In this document: positions 18,475 through 26,890 of the stretch, in pieces | Numbering within the stretch: the first letter of the stretch is position 1 | How the letters are laid out: every line of letters starts with the position of its first letter | Source of the DNA: an uncultured Lachnospiraceae bacterium | Lineage (GTDB): Bacteria; Bacillota; Clostridia; Lachnospirales; Lachnospiraceae | Length of the DNA: 64,000 nucleotides | NCBI GenBank assembly: GCA_947631685.1 | Contig: CANRMI010000001.1 | Coordinates: 186,001 to 250,000 of the forward strand | Direction of reading: 5' to 3' | Notes under the pieces: model-generated | Databases searched by the model: none | Told to the model about the DNA's origin: nothing | Seen by the model: only the letters and a program-made list of their open reading frames with translations | Program-made: the position numbers and the translations under genes

Positions 18475-19227
18475 ATGGCGATACCTGTAAAGCTGGAGGT
18501 GTTCGAGGGGCCGCTGGACCTGCTTTTACACCTGATAGATAAGAATAAGATCGATATTTACGATATACCCATCGTGGAGATCACGGAGCAGTATCTGGAC
18601 TATATCCGGCGGATGGAGACAGAGGATATGAATGTCATGAGCGAGTTCTTGGTGATGGCGGCCACTCTGCTGGACATCAAGTGCCGGATGCTCCTGCCTA
18701 AGGAGGTCAATGAGGAAGGAGAAGAGGAAGATCCCAGGGCTGAGCTGGTAGCCAGGCTGCTGGAATATAAGATGTACAAGTTTATGTCCTTTGAACTGAG
18801 GGACAGGCAGGTGGACGCGGGCAGATGCCTTTTCAGGGAGCAGTCCCTGCCCAAAGAGGTGGAGAACTACCGTCAGCCCGTGGACTATGCGGAACTGATC
18901 GGAGACTTAAACCTCCAGAAGCTGCAGGATATTTTCAATTCCATGATCAGACGCCAGGAGGACAGGATCGATCCTATCCGCAGTCACTACGGCAATATCG
19001 AAAAAGAAGAAGTGGACATGGAAGAGAAGACGGTCTATGTGGAAGATTACATAAAAGGACACAGGACTTTCAGCTTCCGGAAGCTTTTGGAAAGGCAGCA
19101 CAGCAAAGTGGAGATCATCGTGACCTTTCTGGTGATCCTGGAAATGATGAAGCTGGGCAGGATCAGTATCGTTCAGGAAAATATATTTGACGACATTATC
19201 ATCACCTCCAACGAGGTGGCAGAGTGA
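18475..19227 (+). CDS. scpA: Segregation and condensation protein A (kleisin)
   Basis: 250 aa kleisin that bridges Smc heads and binds ScpB. The N-terminal VKLEVFEGPLDLLLHLIDK is the family hallmark. It is followed by EFLVMAATLLDIKCRMLLP and a C-terminal winged helix (VTFLVILEMMKLGRISIVQE). It starts two bases after the phosphoesterase stop codon begins and overlaps scpB by four bases, so the genes are coupled. Confidence 0.96.
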   Translation: MAIPVKLEVFEGPLDLLLHLIDKNKIDIYDIPIVEITEQYLDYIRRMETEDMNVMSEFLVMAATLLDIKCRMLLPKEVNEEGEEEDPRAELVARLLEYKMYKFMSFELRDRQVDAGRCLFREQSLPKEVENYRQPVDYAELIGDLNLQKLQDIFNSMIRRQEDRIDPIRSHYGNIEKEEVDMEEKTVYVEDYIKGHRTFSFRKLLERQHSKVEIIVTFLVILEMMKLGRISIVQENIFDDIIITSNEVAE

Positions 19228-19817
19228 GGATGAGTATGGACAGAGAAAAAGCGCAGGCAGTGCTGGAAGCCATATTGTTTACCATGGGCGGCTCCGTGGA
19301 AATAAGCAGGCTGGCGCAGGTGCTGGAGACGGACGAAAAGGAAGTAAGGGAGATCCTTTCCGATATGCAGAAAAAGTACGAGCAGGAAAGCAGCGGTATT
19401 TCCCTGATGTGGCTGGAGGAGAGCGTACAGCTCACCACCAAGGCGGAGCTGTATGAGTATCTGATCAAGATCGCGAAGACGCCCCGGAAAATGGTACTGA
19501 CGGATACGGTCATGGAAACTCTTTCCATTATTGCTTACAAGCAGCCGGTAACCCGTCTGGAGATCGAGCGCATCCGGGGTGTCAGCTGTGACCACGCGGT
19601 CAACAAGCTTCTGGAGTATGACCTGATTACGGAACTGGGCAGGCTGGACGCACCGGGCAGACCGCTCTTATTCGGCACTACGGAACAGTTTCTGCGCTGC
19701 TTCGGCGTGCGCTCCTTAGAGGAACTGCCGGAGCTTTCCACGGTGCAGATGGAGGAGTTTAAGCAGCAGGCGGAAGCGGAAGCCGGTATGATGCAGGAAA
19801 AGCAGCCGGAAGAATAA
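19224..19817 (+). CDS. scpB: Segregation and condensation protein B
   Basis: 197 aa. ScpB dimers clasp ScpA in the Smc complex. AVLEAILFTMGGSVE begins the first winged helix, and TVMETLSIIAYKQPVTRLEIERIRGV with GRLDAPGRPLLFGTT marks the second. The call starts at GTG 19224 (stop-start overlap with scpA); ATG 19230 or 19236 are equally possible. A terminator-like hairpin begins 29 bases after its stop and overlaps the next gene. Confidence 0.95.
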   Translation: MRMSMDREKAQAVLEAILFTMGGSVEISRLAQVLETDEKEVREILSDMQKKYEQESSGISLMWLEESVQLTTKAELYEYLIKIAKTPRKMVLTDTVMETLSIIAYKQPVTRLEIERIRGVSCDHAVNKLLEYDLITELGRLDAPGRPLLFGTTEQFLRCFGVRSLEELPELSTVQMEEFKQQAEAEAGMMQEKQPEE

Positions 19818-19846
19818 GCCAGGTTTAAAAGCGGAGGGAAATTCAT

Positions 19847-19895
19847 ATACATAGTAGCAACGAAACAGGAGAACGTTGCTGCTATGTATTTTTTT
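19847..19895 (+). terminator. Terminator-like hairpin that contains the start codon of the second dac gene
   Basis: A 16-bp stem, 19847-19862 with 19874-19889 (one G-T wobble), is followed by seven T (19889-19895): a textbook intrinsic terminator for scpB. The ATG of the next gene (19884-19886) is in the right arm and its AGGAG (19867-19871) in the loop. Confidence 0.85.
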
Positions 19896-21182
19896 GAAAA
19901 AAGGGGGAGAAGGAAGCAGGCCGGGATAGTACTTGCCATTCTGTGCCTGTTTTTACATACCATGCAGGCTTCCCTTGGCGTACAGGCGAAAGAAGAGCCC
20001 AGTCTGTATGCTGCCGCCGCGGTGCTCATGGACGCGGATACGGGCCGGGTGCTCTACGAAAAAAACGGGGAGGAGTTTCTTTCCAATGCCAGCACCACCA
20101 AGATCATGACCTGCATCCTGGCGCTGGAAAACGCGGATTTGGACGAGGTGGTGGAGGTCTCCTCCTATGCGGCGGGCATGCCCAAGGTAAAGCTCTATAT
20201 GAAAGAGGGGGAACATTTCCTGCTTGGGGATCTGCTCTATTCCCTGATGCTGGAATCCCACAACGATTCGGCGGTGGCCATTGCGGAGCACGTGGGCGGC
20301 AGCCTGGAAGATTTCGCGCGGATGATGAATCAGAAAGCGCTGGAAATAGGCTGTGAAAATACCTGGTTTATCACGCCCAACGGGCTGGACGCCACCCAGA
20401 CGGTGACGGATGCCGACGGCAATGTGGTGGAGCATTCCCACGGCACCACGGCCAGCGATCTGGCCAGGATCATGGCATACTGCACTTTCCATTCCCCGAA
20501 AGCAGCGGAATTTCTGGAGATCACAAGGACGGCCTCCTATAGCTTTTCCAATGCGGAGGGCCGCAGTTTTTCCTGCACCAACCACAACGCGTTTTTAAAC
20601 ATGATGGACGGGGTCCTCTCCGGGAAAACGGGTTTTACCAACAAGGCGGGATACTGTTATGTGGGAGCCTTGGAGCGGGACGGGAAACGGTTTACCATTG
20701 CGCTGCTGGCCTGCGGCTGGCCCAACAACAAAACCTATAAGTGGGCGGACTCCAGAGAACTCTTCACCTACGGGCTGGAGCACTATTCCTATCACGGGTT
20801 TTCCGAGGCCGTATATGACGAGCGCGTATTGAACCCGGTTCCGGTCTTAAACGGCCAGACGGAGGAGCTGGAGCAGAGGGCCTATACAAAGGTGGAACTG
20901 GAAGAGGGCAGCGTTACGCCGGACGGTATTTCGCTTTTGGGAGAGGAAAAGAGCGCTGAAGAATTTCAACTGCTTCTCTCCGAAGAGGAGCATATCGAAG
21001 CCTACTGGAAGGTCTATACCGAGCTGGAGGCGCCGGTGGCGGCAGGGGAGGAGATCGGCTATATCCGCTACATGCTGGGGGATACCGTTTTGCGGGAGGA
21101 TAAGATCCTGTGCGCGGAGTCGGTGCCGGCCATTGATTTTTTCTGGTGCCTGGCCCGGGTGTTGGAAAAATATGTCTTATAA
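19884..21182 (+). CDS. D-alanyl-D-alanine carboxypeptidase, DacF/PBP5 type (paralogue 2)
   Basis: 432 aa. A basic N-terminus (EKRGRRKQ), a signal peptide ending about VQA (33-35), then S70-T-T-K73, SHN in LESHNDSAV and KTGFTNKAGYC: the serine DD-carboxypeptidase active site. The C-terminal domain starts near residue 310 and a hydrophobic tail (FFWCLARVLEKYVL) anchors the protein. It differs from paralogue 1 in using SHN instead of SGN. The ATG at 19884 is the only canonical start that keeps the signal peptide, and it is buried in a terminator stem. A GGAGGG at 19833-19838 lies six bases before an in-frame ATA (19845), so non-canonical initiation cannot be excluded. Confidence 0.9.
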   Translation: MYFFEKRGRRKQAGIVLAILCLFLHTMQASLGVQAKEEPSLYAAAAVLMDADTGRVLYEKNGEEFLSNASTTKIMTCILALENADLDEVVEVSSYAAGMPKVKLYMKEGEHFLLGDLLYSLMLESHNDSAVAIAEHVGGSLEDFARMMNQKALEIGCENTWFITPNGLDATQTVTDADGNVVEHSHGTTASDLARIMAYCTFHSPKAAEFLEITRTASYSFSNAEGRSFSCTNHNAFLNMMDGVLSGKTGFTNKAGYCYVGALERDGKRFTIALLACGWPNNKTYKWADSRELFTYGLEHYSYHGFSEAVYDERVLNPVPVLNGQTEELEQRAYTKVELEEGSVTPDGISLLGEEKSAEEFQLLLSEEEHIEAYWKVYTELEAPVAAGEEIGYIRYMLGDTVLREDKILCAESVPAIDFFWCLARVLEKYVL

Positions 21183-21276
21183 AAGCGTGAAACCGATATA
21201 AAATTTGTGAAAACCGCCTAATTTGCAAAAACCAAAATGAAAACAAAAATTAATGCTAGTACTCTTGGTGATTTTA

Positions 21277-21285
21277 TGGTACAAT
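21277..21285 (+). promoter_or_regulatory. Possible extended -10 promoter of the decarboxylase operon
   Basis: TGGTACAAT (21277-21285) is a TGn-type extended -10 about 60 bases before the first start codon. The -35 position is not convincing. TAGTAC occurs twice around it (21257 and 21285), a possible regulator half-site pair. Confidence 0.4.
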
Positions 21286-21343
21286 AGTACAAGCGTTTGG
21301 TATTTTGTTATTATTTTTTTACAATAAATGGAGGGCTGAAAGC

Positions 21344-22774
21344 ATGAGTAGTACTTCAAAAGCGAGCCAAAGGATAGAAGCTTTGCTCGATGAGAACAGT
21401 TTCGTTGAAATCGGCGCCATGGTGACTGCCAGAGCGACGGATTTCAACCTGAAACAGACCGAGACTCCTTCGGACGGTGTCATTACCGGATACGGAGTGA
21501 TAAACGGCAACCCGGTATATGTATACAGTCAGGACGCGGCCGTTTTAAACGGTACCGTGGGCGAGATGCATGCCAGAAAGATTGCCAATCTGTACGATCT
21601 GGCCATGAAGACCGGAACTCCCGTAGTAGGACTTCTGGATTCCGCCGGATTCAGACTGCAGGAAGCTGCGGACGCGCTGGACGCGTTCGGAACCATTTAC
21701 CGGAAGATGACGGATGCGTCCGGTGTCATTCCTCAGATTGCGGCCATATTTGGAAATTGCGGCGGCGGGCTGGCGGTGATGGCGGCCATGTCGGATTTTA
21801 CCTTTATGGAGTCCCAAACCGCAAGATTATTTGTCAATTCTCCCAATGCGCTGGCAGGCAATACCGAGGCGAAATGCGACACCTCCGCAGCGGCTTTCCA
21901 GAGCGCCCAGGCCGGGAATGTGGACTTTACAGGCAATGAGGAGGAGGTTCTTTCCGGTATCCGGAAGCTGATCTCCGTACTGCCTGCCAACAATGAAGAA
22001 AATCTGGCCTTTGACGAGTGTACGGACGACTTAAACAGGCTGACGGCCGATCTGGCGGCTTTCAGAGGAGATACCGCGGCGGCGCTGGCCCTTTTAGCTG
22101 ACGACAACGATTTTATCGAGGTAAAGGCGGATTACGCCAAGGATATGGTAACGGGCTTTATCCGGCTGGACGGCGTGACTGTGGGCGCGGTTGCCAACAG
22201 AAGCGAGAAGCTGGATGAAGAAGGAAACTCGGTGGAGAAATACGAGGCAGCGCTTTCTCCCATGGGCTGTGAGAAAGCCGCGGACTTTGTAAATTTCTGC
22301 GACGCTTTTGATATTCCTGTTCTGACGCTGACCAATGTGACGGGATATAAGGCCTGCGAATGCAGCGAGAAGAGGATCGCGTCGGCAGCGGCGCGCCTGA
22401 CCTACGCTTTTGCCAACGCGACGGTACCCAAGGTAAACGTGATCATCGGCAAGGCCTTAGGCAGCGCTTATATTGCCATGAACTCCAAGGCGGTAGGCGC
22501 GGATATTACCATGGCATGGCCTGACGCCCAGATCGGTTCCATGGACGCCAATCTGGCAGCCAAGATCATGTATGAGGGCCAGGGAGCGGATGTGATCAAA
22601 GAGAAAGCAGCCGAATACGCGGCACTGCAGACCAGTGCGGCAAGCGCTGCGAGGAGAGGATATGTGGACCAGATCGTAGAGCCTGCCGATACCAGGAAAT
22701 ATGTTATCGGCGCGTTCGAGATGTTGTTTACAAAATGTGAAGAACGTCCGGTCAAAAAGCATGGAACAGTTTAG
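21344..22774 (+). CDS. Biotin-dependent carboxyltransferase subunit (acyl-CoA carboxylase / MmdA-like)
   Basis: 476 aa from ATG 21344 with GGAGGGCTGAAAGC upstream; an earlier in-frame ATG at 21305 lacks a ribosome-binding site. The two crotonase-fold halves of the carboxyltransferase family are visible. The N-terminal half has SDGVITGYGVINGNPVYVYSQD and GLLDSAGFRLQEA with GNCGGGLAVMAAMSDF. The C-terminal half has TNVTGYKACECSEKR and GKALGSAYIAMNSKAVGADI. Family members move CO2 between biotin and acyl-CoAs (methylmalonyl-, glutaconyl- or malonyl-CoA). In this operon, with OadB and a biotin carrier but no biotin carboxylase, decarboxylation of an acyl-CoA such as methylmalonyl-CoA is the likely direction. 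The substrate is inferred, not shown. Confidence 0.88.
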   Translation: MSSTSKASQRIEALLDENSFVEIGAMVTARATDFNLKQTETPSDGVITGYGVINGNPVYVYSQDAAVLNGTVGEMHARKIANLYDLAMKTGTPVVGLLDSAGFRLQEAADALDAFGTIYRKMTDASGVIPQIAAIFGNCGGGLAVMAAMSDFTFMESQTARLFVNSPNALAGNTEAKCDTSAAAFQSAQAGNVDFTGNEEEVLSGIRKLISVLPANNEENLAFDECTDDLNRLTADLAAFRGDTAAALALLADDNDFIEVKADYAKDMVTGFIRLDGVTVGAVANRSEKLDEEGNSVEKYEAALSPMGCEKAADFVNFCDAFDIPVLTLTNVTGYKACECSEKRIASAAARLTYAFANATVPKVNVIIGKALGSAYIAMNSKAVGADITMAWPDAQIGSMDANLAAKIMYEGQGADVIKEKAAEYAALQTSAASAARRGYVDQIVEPADTRKYVIGAFEMLFTKCEERPVKKHGTV

Positions 22775-22791
22775 AAAGGGAGATACTTAAT

Positions 22792-23667
22792 ATGAAAAAA
22801 TTACTGATAATGTTATGTATGCTCACCTGTCTGCTGGGACTGACTGCCTGCGGAGAAAAGACGCTGACTCAGGAGGAAAAGGACAGAGGAGAAGCGGCTG
22901 TCGCGCTTTCCACTGATTTCATGATCCCGTACATGACCTATTTCTTTGACGACGCGAAGGCGGAGCAGTATCAGGATTCCTACAATGTGGACGAGTTAAA
23001 ATACGTAACGGAGCAGCAGCTCAATTATGCCCTGTATGTATTTTCTACCCAGTACGGGTTAAGCTATGGGATAGATGCCATAACCGTGGAGGGCAATGCG
23101 ATCCTCAACGGTATCGTGTCCTTTAACGGCGCCTATGATTCCTTGGGCGACATCAATACCGAGAATAACCTTACGGGAAGCTACAGATACTCCGACGACG
23201 GGAAGACCATTATTGTCACGGTTCCCCTGACGGGTTCCCTTACCAACAAGAAGGGAGAGCCGGTTACGGCGGAAGCGGAGGTCATTCTGAGCAATGATTT
23301 GTTCCTGACCGTGGAGTCCTGCAGCCTGAATATCGACCGTTCCATGGGAGAGCTTATGAGCAGGGCCGCTATGGACACACTCATGGGAATGGGTACCGTA
23401 TTTTCCGTTCTGATCTTTATCAGCCTCATCATCTGGGCTATGGGAGGCATTCCCAAGCTCCAGGCGAAACTTGGCGCAAAGAAGAAGAGCATACAGGAAG
23501 AGGCAGTGGACAATACCATTGCGCAGATCATTGAAAAAGAAGAAAGCGCGGAAAGCGCTGAGGACGATTCCGAGCTCGTGGCAGTGATCGCGGCAGCTGT
23601 AGCAGCCTATGAGGGCAGCGCGGGCACCGGCGGTTTTGTAGTCAGAAGCATTAGAAAAAGAAGATAA
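22792..23667 (+). CDS. OadG-type gamma subunit fused to a lipoprotein-like N-terminal domain
   Basis: 291 aa, far longer than the usual OadG of about 80-120 aa. A signal peptide with lipobox LTAC (Cys about 21) opens the protein. Residues 25-195 form an extracytoplasmic domain (DFMIPYMTYFFDDAKAEQY, LTGSYRYSDDGKTIIVTVPL) reminiscent of DUF3887-type folds. A single helix follows at about 205-223 (GMGTVFSVLIFISLIIWAMG), then a charged linker, and the end ELVAVIAAAVAAYEG, the OadG/GcdC C-terminal motif. Gamma subunits assemble alpha and beta subunits and may bind zinc; the outer domain is unexplained. It sits 17 bases after the carboxyltransferase gene. Confidence 0.8.
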   Translation: MKKLLIMLCMLTCLLGLTACGEKTLTQEEKDRGEAAVALSTDFMIPYMTYFFDDAKAEQYQDSYNVDELKYVTEQQLNYALYVFSTQYGLSYGIDAITVEGNAILNGIVSFNGAYDSLGDINTENNLTGSYRYSDDGKTIIVTVPLTGSLTNKKGEPVTAEAEVILSNDLFLTVESCSLNIDRSMGELMSRAAMDTLMGMGTVFSVLIFISLIIWAMGGIPKLQAKLGAKKKSIQEEAVDNTIAQIIEKEESAESAEDDSELVAVIAAAVAAYEGSAGTGGFVVRSIRKRR

Positions 23668-23682
23668 TTGGAGGATAAAAAA

Positions 23683-24057
23683 ATGAAAAATTATACCATT
23701 ACCGTAAACGGCAACGTATATGACGTAGTAGTAGAAGAGGGCGCGTCCACAGGCGCGGCTCCCGTAAAGGCTCCCGCGGCTCCCAAGGCGGCTCCTAAAG
23801 CAGCTCCCAAGGCAGCGGCTCCCGCTGCAGGCGCAGGCGCCGGCAGCATCAAGGTAGAAGCAGGCGCGGCGGGCAAGGTATTCAAGATCGACGCGGCTGT
23901 AGGTACCGCAGTAAAGAAAGGGGACGCGGTAGTTACCATCGAGGCCATGAAGATGGAGATTCCCGTAGTGGCTCCCGAAGACGGTACGGTAGCGAGCATC
24001 GAGGTATCCGTGGGCGACGCGGTAGAGGCAGGAAAAGTACTTGCAACCTTAAACTAA
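23683..24057 (+). CDS. Biotin carboxyl carrier protein of the decarboxylase complex
   Basis: 124 aa from ATG 23683 (ribosome-binding site TTGGAGGATAAAAA; the in-frame TTG 23668 is part of it). An N-terminal beta segment (KNYTITVNGNVYDVVV) leads to an Ala/Pro/Lys linker made of repeated APKA units (residues 30-48), then a biotinyl domain with EAMKME, the biotinylated lysine being K90. It shuttles the carboxyl group from the carboxyltransferase to the OadB pump. Because both carboxyltransferases in the operon lack a carrier domain of their own, this protein probably serves both. Confidence 0.95.
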   Translation: MKNYTITVNGNVYDVVVEEGASTGAAPVKAPAAPKAAPKAAPKAAAPAAGAGAGSIKVEAGAAGKVFKIDAAVGTAVKKGDAVVTIEAMKMEIPVVAPEDGTVASIEVSVGDAVEAGKVLATLN

Positions 24058-24093
24058 CGCCGATTATCTGCTAATATCACAGGAGGTCATTCA

Positions 24094-25245
24094 ATGGAAT
24101 ACATAACAAGTACGCTGGACAATCTGCTTCATCAGACGGCGTTTTTCAACCTGACGGTGGGAAATTATGTGATGATAGCGGTTGCCTGCTTTTTCCTTTA
24201 TCTGGCCATAAGGCATGAGTTTGAGCCCTTGCTCTTATTGCCCATCGCATTCGGTATGCTGCTTGTCAATATCTATCCCGACATCATGCTCCACGCGGAA
24301 GATTCTTCCAACGGCGTAGGCGGCTTACTGTATTATTTCTACATTCTGGACGAATACGCGATCCTGCCGTCCCTGATCTTTATGGGAGTCGGCGCTATGA
24401 CCGACTTTGGCCCGCTGATCGCGAATCCGAAAAGCTTCCTTTTGGGAGCGGCGGCGCAGTTCGGTATTTTCGCCGCGTATTTTGGCGCTATCGCGCTGGG
24501 CTTTAACGGCCTGGCCGCCGCGGCCATTTCCATTATCGGCGGCGCGGACGGACCTACTTCCATTTTCCTGGCCAGCAAGCTGGGACAGACCGGACTGCTG
24601 GGTCCCATAGCGGTGGCGGCATATTCCTATATGTCCCTGGTACCCATCATCCAGCCTCCGGTCATGAAGCTTTTGACCACGGAAAAAGAAAGAAAGATCA
24701 AAATGGCGCAGCTGCGTCCGGTATCCAAGCTGGAGAGGATCCTGTTCCCCATCGTGGTCACCATCGTAGTCAGCCTGCTGCTGCCTACCACCGCTCCTCT
24801 TGTAGGTATGCTGATGCTGGGTAACCTTTTCAAGGAATCCGGCGTGGTAAGACAGCTGACGGAAACTGCTTCCAACGCTCTGATGTATATTGTGGTCATT
24901 CTGTTAGGTACTTCCGTAGGCGCGACCACCAGCGCGGAAGCGTTCTTAAACTGGAATACCATTAAGATCGTGTTCCTGGGACTGGCGGCGTTCATATTCG
25001 GTACCGCCGCGGGCGTAATATTCGGCAAGATCATGTGCGTACTGACCCATGGAAAGGTGAACCCGTTAATAGGTTCCGCCGGCGTATCCGCGGTGCCCAT
25101 GGCTGCCCGGGTGTCCCAGAAGGTGGGTTCGGAAGCGGATCCTACCAACTTCCTTCTGATGCACGCCATGGGACCCAATGTGGCAGGCGTGATCGGTACC
25201 GCCGTGGCGGCCGGTACCTTTATGGCCATCAACGGTGTATTTTAA
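24094..25245 (+). CDS. oadB: Na+-transporting carboxylic acid decarboxylase, beta subunit
   Basis: 383 aa polytopic protein of the OadB/MmdB/GcdB family, which decarboxylates carboxybiotin and exports Na+. Hallmarks are LLLPIAFGMLLVNIYP, FMGVGAMTDFGPLIANP, SIIGGADGPTSIFLASKL and the late GSAGVSAVPMAARVSQ. The conserved aspartate in GGADGPT is the expected ion-site residue. AGGAGGTCATTCA precedes the ATG. Its presence makes the operon an ion pump rather than a soluble transcarboxylase. Confidence 0.96.
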   Translation: MEYITSTLDNLLHQTAFFNLTVGNYVMIAVACFFLYLAIRHEFEPLLLLPIAFGMLLVNIYPDIMLHAEDSSNGVGGLLYYFYILDEYAILPSLIFMGVGAMTDFGPLIANPKSFLLGAAAQFGIFAAYFGAIALGFNGLAAAAISIIGGADGPTSIFLASKLGQTGLLGPIAVAAYSYMSLVPIIQPPVMKLLTTEKERKIKMAQLRPVSKLERILFPIVVTIVVSLLLPTTAPLVGMLMLGNLFKESGVVRQLTETASNALMYIVVILLGTSVGATTSAEAFLNWNTIKIVFLGLAAFIFGTAAGVIFGKIMCVLTHGKVNPLIGSAGVSAVPMAARVSQKVGSEADPTNFLLMHAMGPNVAGVIGTAVAAGTFMAINGVF

Positions 25246-25286
25246 CAGTAATATAACTATAGATTCATGATTGGAGGAAACAGGAA

Positions 25287-26708
25287 ATGCCAGAAGCAAA
25301 ACCGATTAAAATAACAGAAACCATTCTGCGTGACGCGCATCAGTCCCTGATCGCGACCAGAATGCCTACCGAGTTGATGCTCCCCATTATCGACAAGATG
25401 GATAAGGTGGGATATAACTCCGTAGAGTGCTGGGGCGGCGCGACCTTTGACGCGTCCTTAAGGTTCTTAAAGGAGGATCCTTGGGACAGACTTCGGAAAT
25501 TGAGGGACGGATTTAAGAATACCAAGCTGCAGATGCTGTTCAGAGGCCAGAATATCTTAGGGTACAGACCTTATGCCGATGACGTGGTGGACAGCTTTGT
25601 AGAAAAGTCCATTGCGAACGGTATTGACATTATCCGTATCTTTGACTGTTTCAACGATCTGCGCAATCTTCAGGAAGCGGTCAATGCCACAAACAAGATC
25701 AAAGCCAGAGAGGGACGGGGACATGCGCAGGTGGCGCTTTCCTATACCCTGGGTGATGCCTATACCATGGAATACTGGATCGACATGGCAAAGAAGATTG
25801 AAGAGATGGGAGCGGATTCCATTTGTATCAAGGATATGGCGGGACTGCTGGTGCCTTATAAGGCTTCCGAGATGATAAGGGAGATGAAGGCGGTTACCAA
25901 GCTTCCTATCCAGCTCCATACCCACTATACTTCCGGTGTGGCAGGCATGACTTACTTAAAGGCAGTGGAGGCAGGCGTGGACGTGATCGACTGCGCGATC
26001 TCTCCTTTTGCCATGGGTACCTCCCAGCCTGCTACCGAAGTTATGGTGGAAACCTTTAAGGGAACCCCCTATGATACGGGCTACGACCAGAATCTGCTGG
26101 CTGAGATTGCCGATTACTTCAGACCTTACAGGGATGAGTGCCTGGCAAACGGCCTTTTGAATCCCAAGGTAATGGGCGTGGATATTAAGACCTTACTGTA
26201 TCAGGTACCCGGCGGTATGCTTTCCAACATGGTAAGCCAGCTGAAAGAACAGAACGCGGAAGACAAGTACTATGACGTATTGAAGGAGATTCCCAAGGTG
26301 CGTAAAGATCTGGGCGAGCCTCCTCTGGTTACGCCTTCTTCCCAGATCGTGGGTACCCAGGCAGTGTTCAATGTACTGATGGGCGAACGCTATAAGATGG
26401 CCACCGACCAGACCAAGGATGTGCTGCGGGGCAAATACGGCCAGACCGTAAAGCCCATGAACCAGGAAGTGATCGACAAGGTTATCCCCGGAGAGGAAAG
26501 GATCACCTGCCGTCCCGCGGATCTGCTCTCCAATGAGATGGAGAAGCTGGAATCCGAAATGGCGGAGTGGAAGCAGCAGGACGAGGATGTGCTTTCCTAT
26601 GCGCTGTTCCCACAGGTTGCCGTAGATTTCTTCAAATACCGTCAGGCTCAGCAGGAAAAGGTTGATCCCGCCAAGGCGGACGTAAAGAACGGTGCCTATC
26701 CCGTGTAA
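25287..26708 (+). CDS. oadA: Oxaloacetate decarboxylase alpha subunit / pyruvate carboxylase carboxyltransferase domain, without biotin domain
   Basis: 473 aa. N-terminal TIM-barrel motifs are ETILRDAHQSLIATRM, ECWGGATFDASLRFL, CIKDMAGLL (the lysine expected to be carbamylated or to bind metal) and HTHYTSG; the C-terminal part is the PYC_OADA conserved domain (LLYQVPGGMLSNM). Full-length OadA is about 590 aa with a C-terminal biotinyl domain; here it ends before it, consistent with the separate carrier gene at 23683. It transfers CO2 from oxaloacetate to biotin, giving pyruvate. It is last in the operon, with a terminator about 50 bases later. Confidence 0.95.
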   Translation: MPEAKPIKITETILRDAHQSLIATRMPTELMLPIIDKMDKVGYNSVECWGGATFDASLRFLKEDPWDRLRKLRDGFKNTKLQMLFRGQNILGYRPYADDVVDSFVEKSIANGIDIIRIFDCFNDLRNLQEAVNATNKIKAREGRGHAQVALSYTLGDAYTMEYWIDMAKKIEEMGADSICIKDMAGLLVPYKASEMIREMKAVTKLPIQLHTHYTSGVAGMTYLKAVEAGVDVIDCAISPFAMGTSQPATEVMVETFKGTPYDTGYDQNLLAEIADYFRPYRDECLANGLLNPKVMGVDIKTLLYQVPGGMLSNMVSQLKEQNAEDKYYDVLKEIPKVRKDLGEPPLVTPSSQIVGTQAVFNVLMGERYKMATDQTKDVLRGKYGQTVKPMNQEVIDKVIPGEERITCRPADLLSNEMEKLESEMAEWKQQDEDVLSYALFPQVAVDFFKYRQAQQEKVDPAKADVKNGAYPV

Positions 26709-26759
26709 GCTTTGAAGCCAAAGCAAACGGCAGCATGACATAATATTGGATCTGTAAAG

Positions 26760-26808
26760 AAAGGGTATGGACGGTTTCCCAAAAAGAAGCTGTCCATATC
26801 CTTTTTTC
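26760..26808 (+). terminator. Terminator of the decarboxylase operon
   Basis: AAAGGGTATGGAC (26760-26772) pairs with GTCCATATCCTTT (from 26792) with one G-T wobble, followed by six T (26802-26807). Confidence 0.85.
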
Positions 26809-26810
26809 TC

Positions 26811-26839
26811 TTGACGGAATACTGGGGATAAGTTAAAAT
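26811..26839 (+). promoter_or_regulatory. Promoter of the TetR-RpiR genes
   Basis: TTGACG (26811-26816), 17-bp spacer, TAAAAT (26834-26839), directly after the upstream terminator's T tract. Confidence 0.75.
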
Positions 26840-26890
26840 AACAAGTGTTACGATTACATAAGAGCGCCGGGCAGATATGAGGAGGCACAT

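Noticed and set aside
23770..23830. Short tandem repeats as a CRISPR or satellite
   Set aside because: They encode the Ala-Pro-Lys linker of the biotin carrier and are not separated by spacers.
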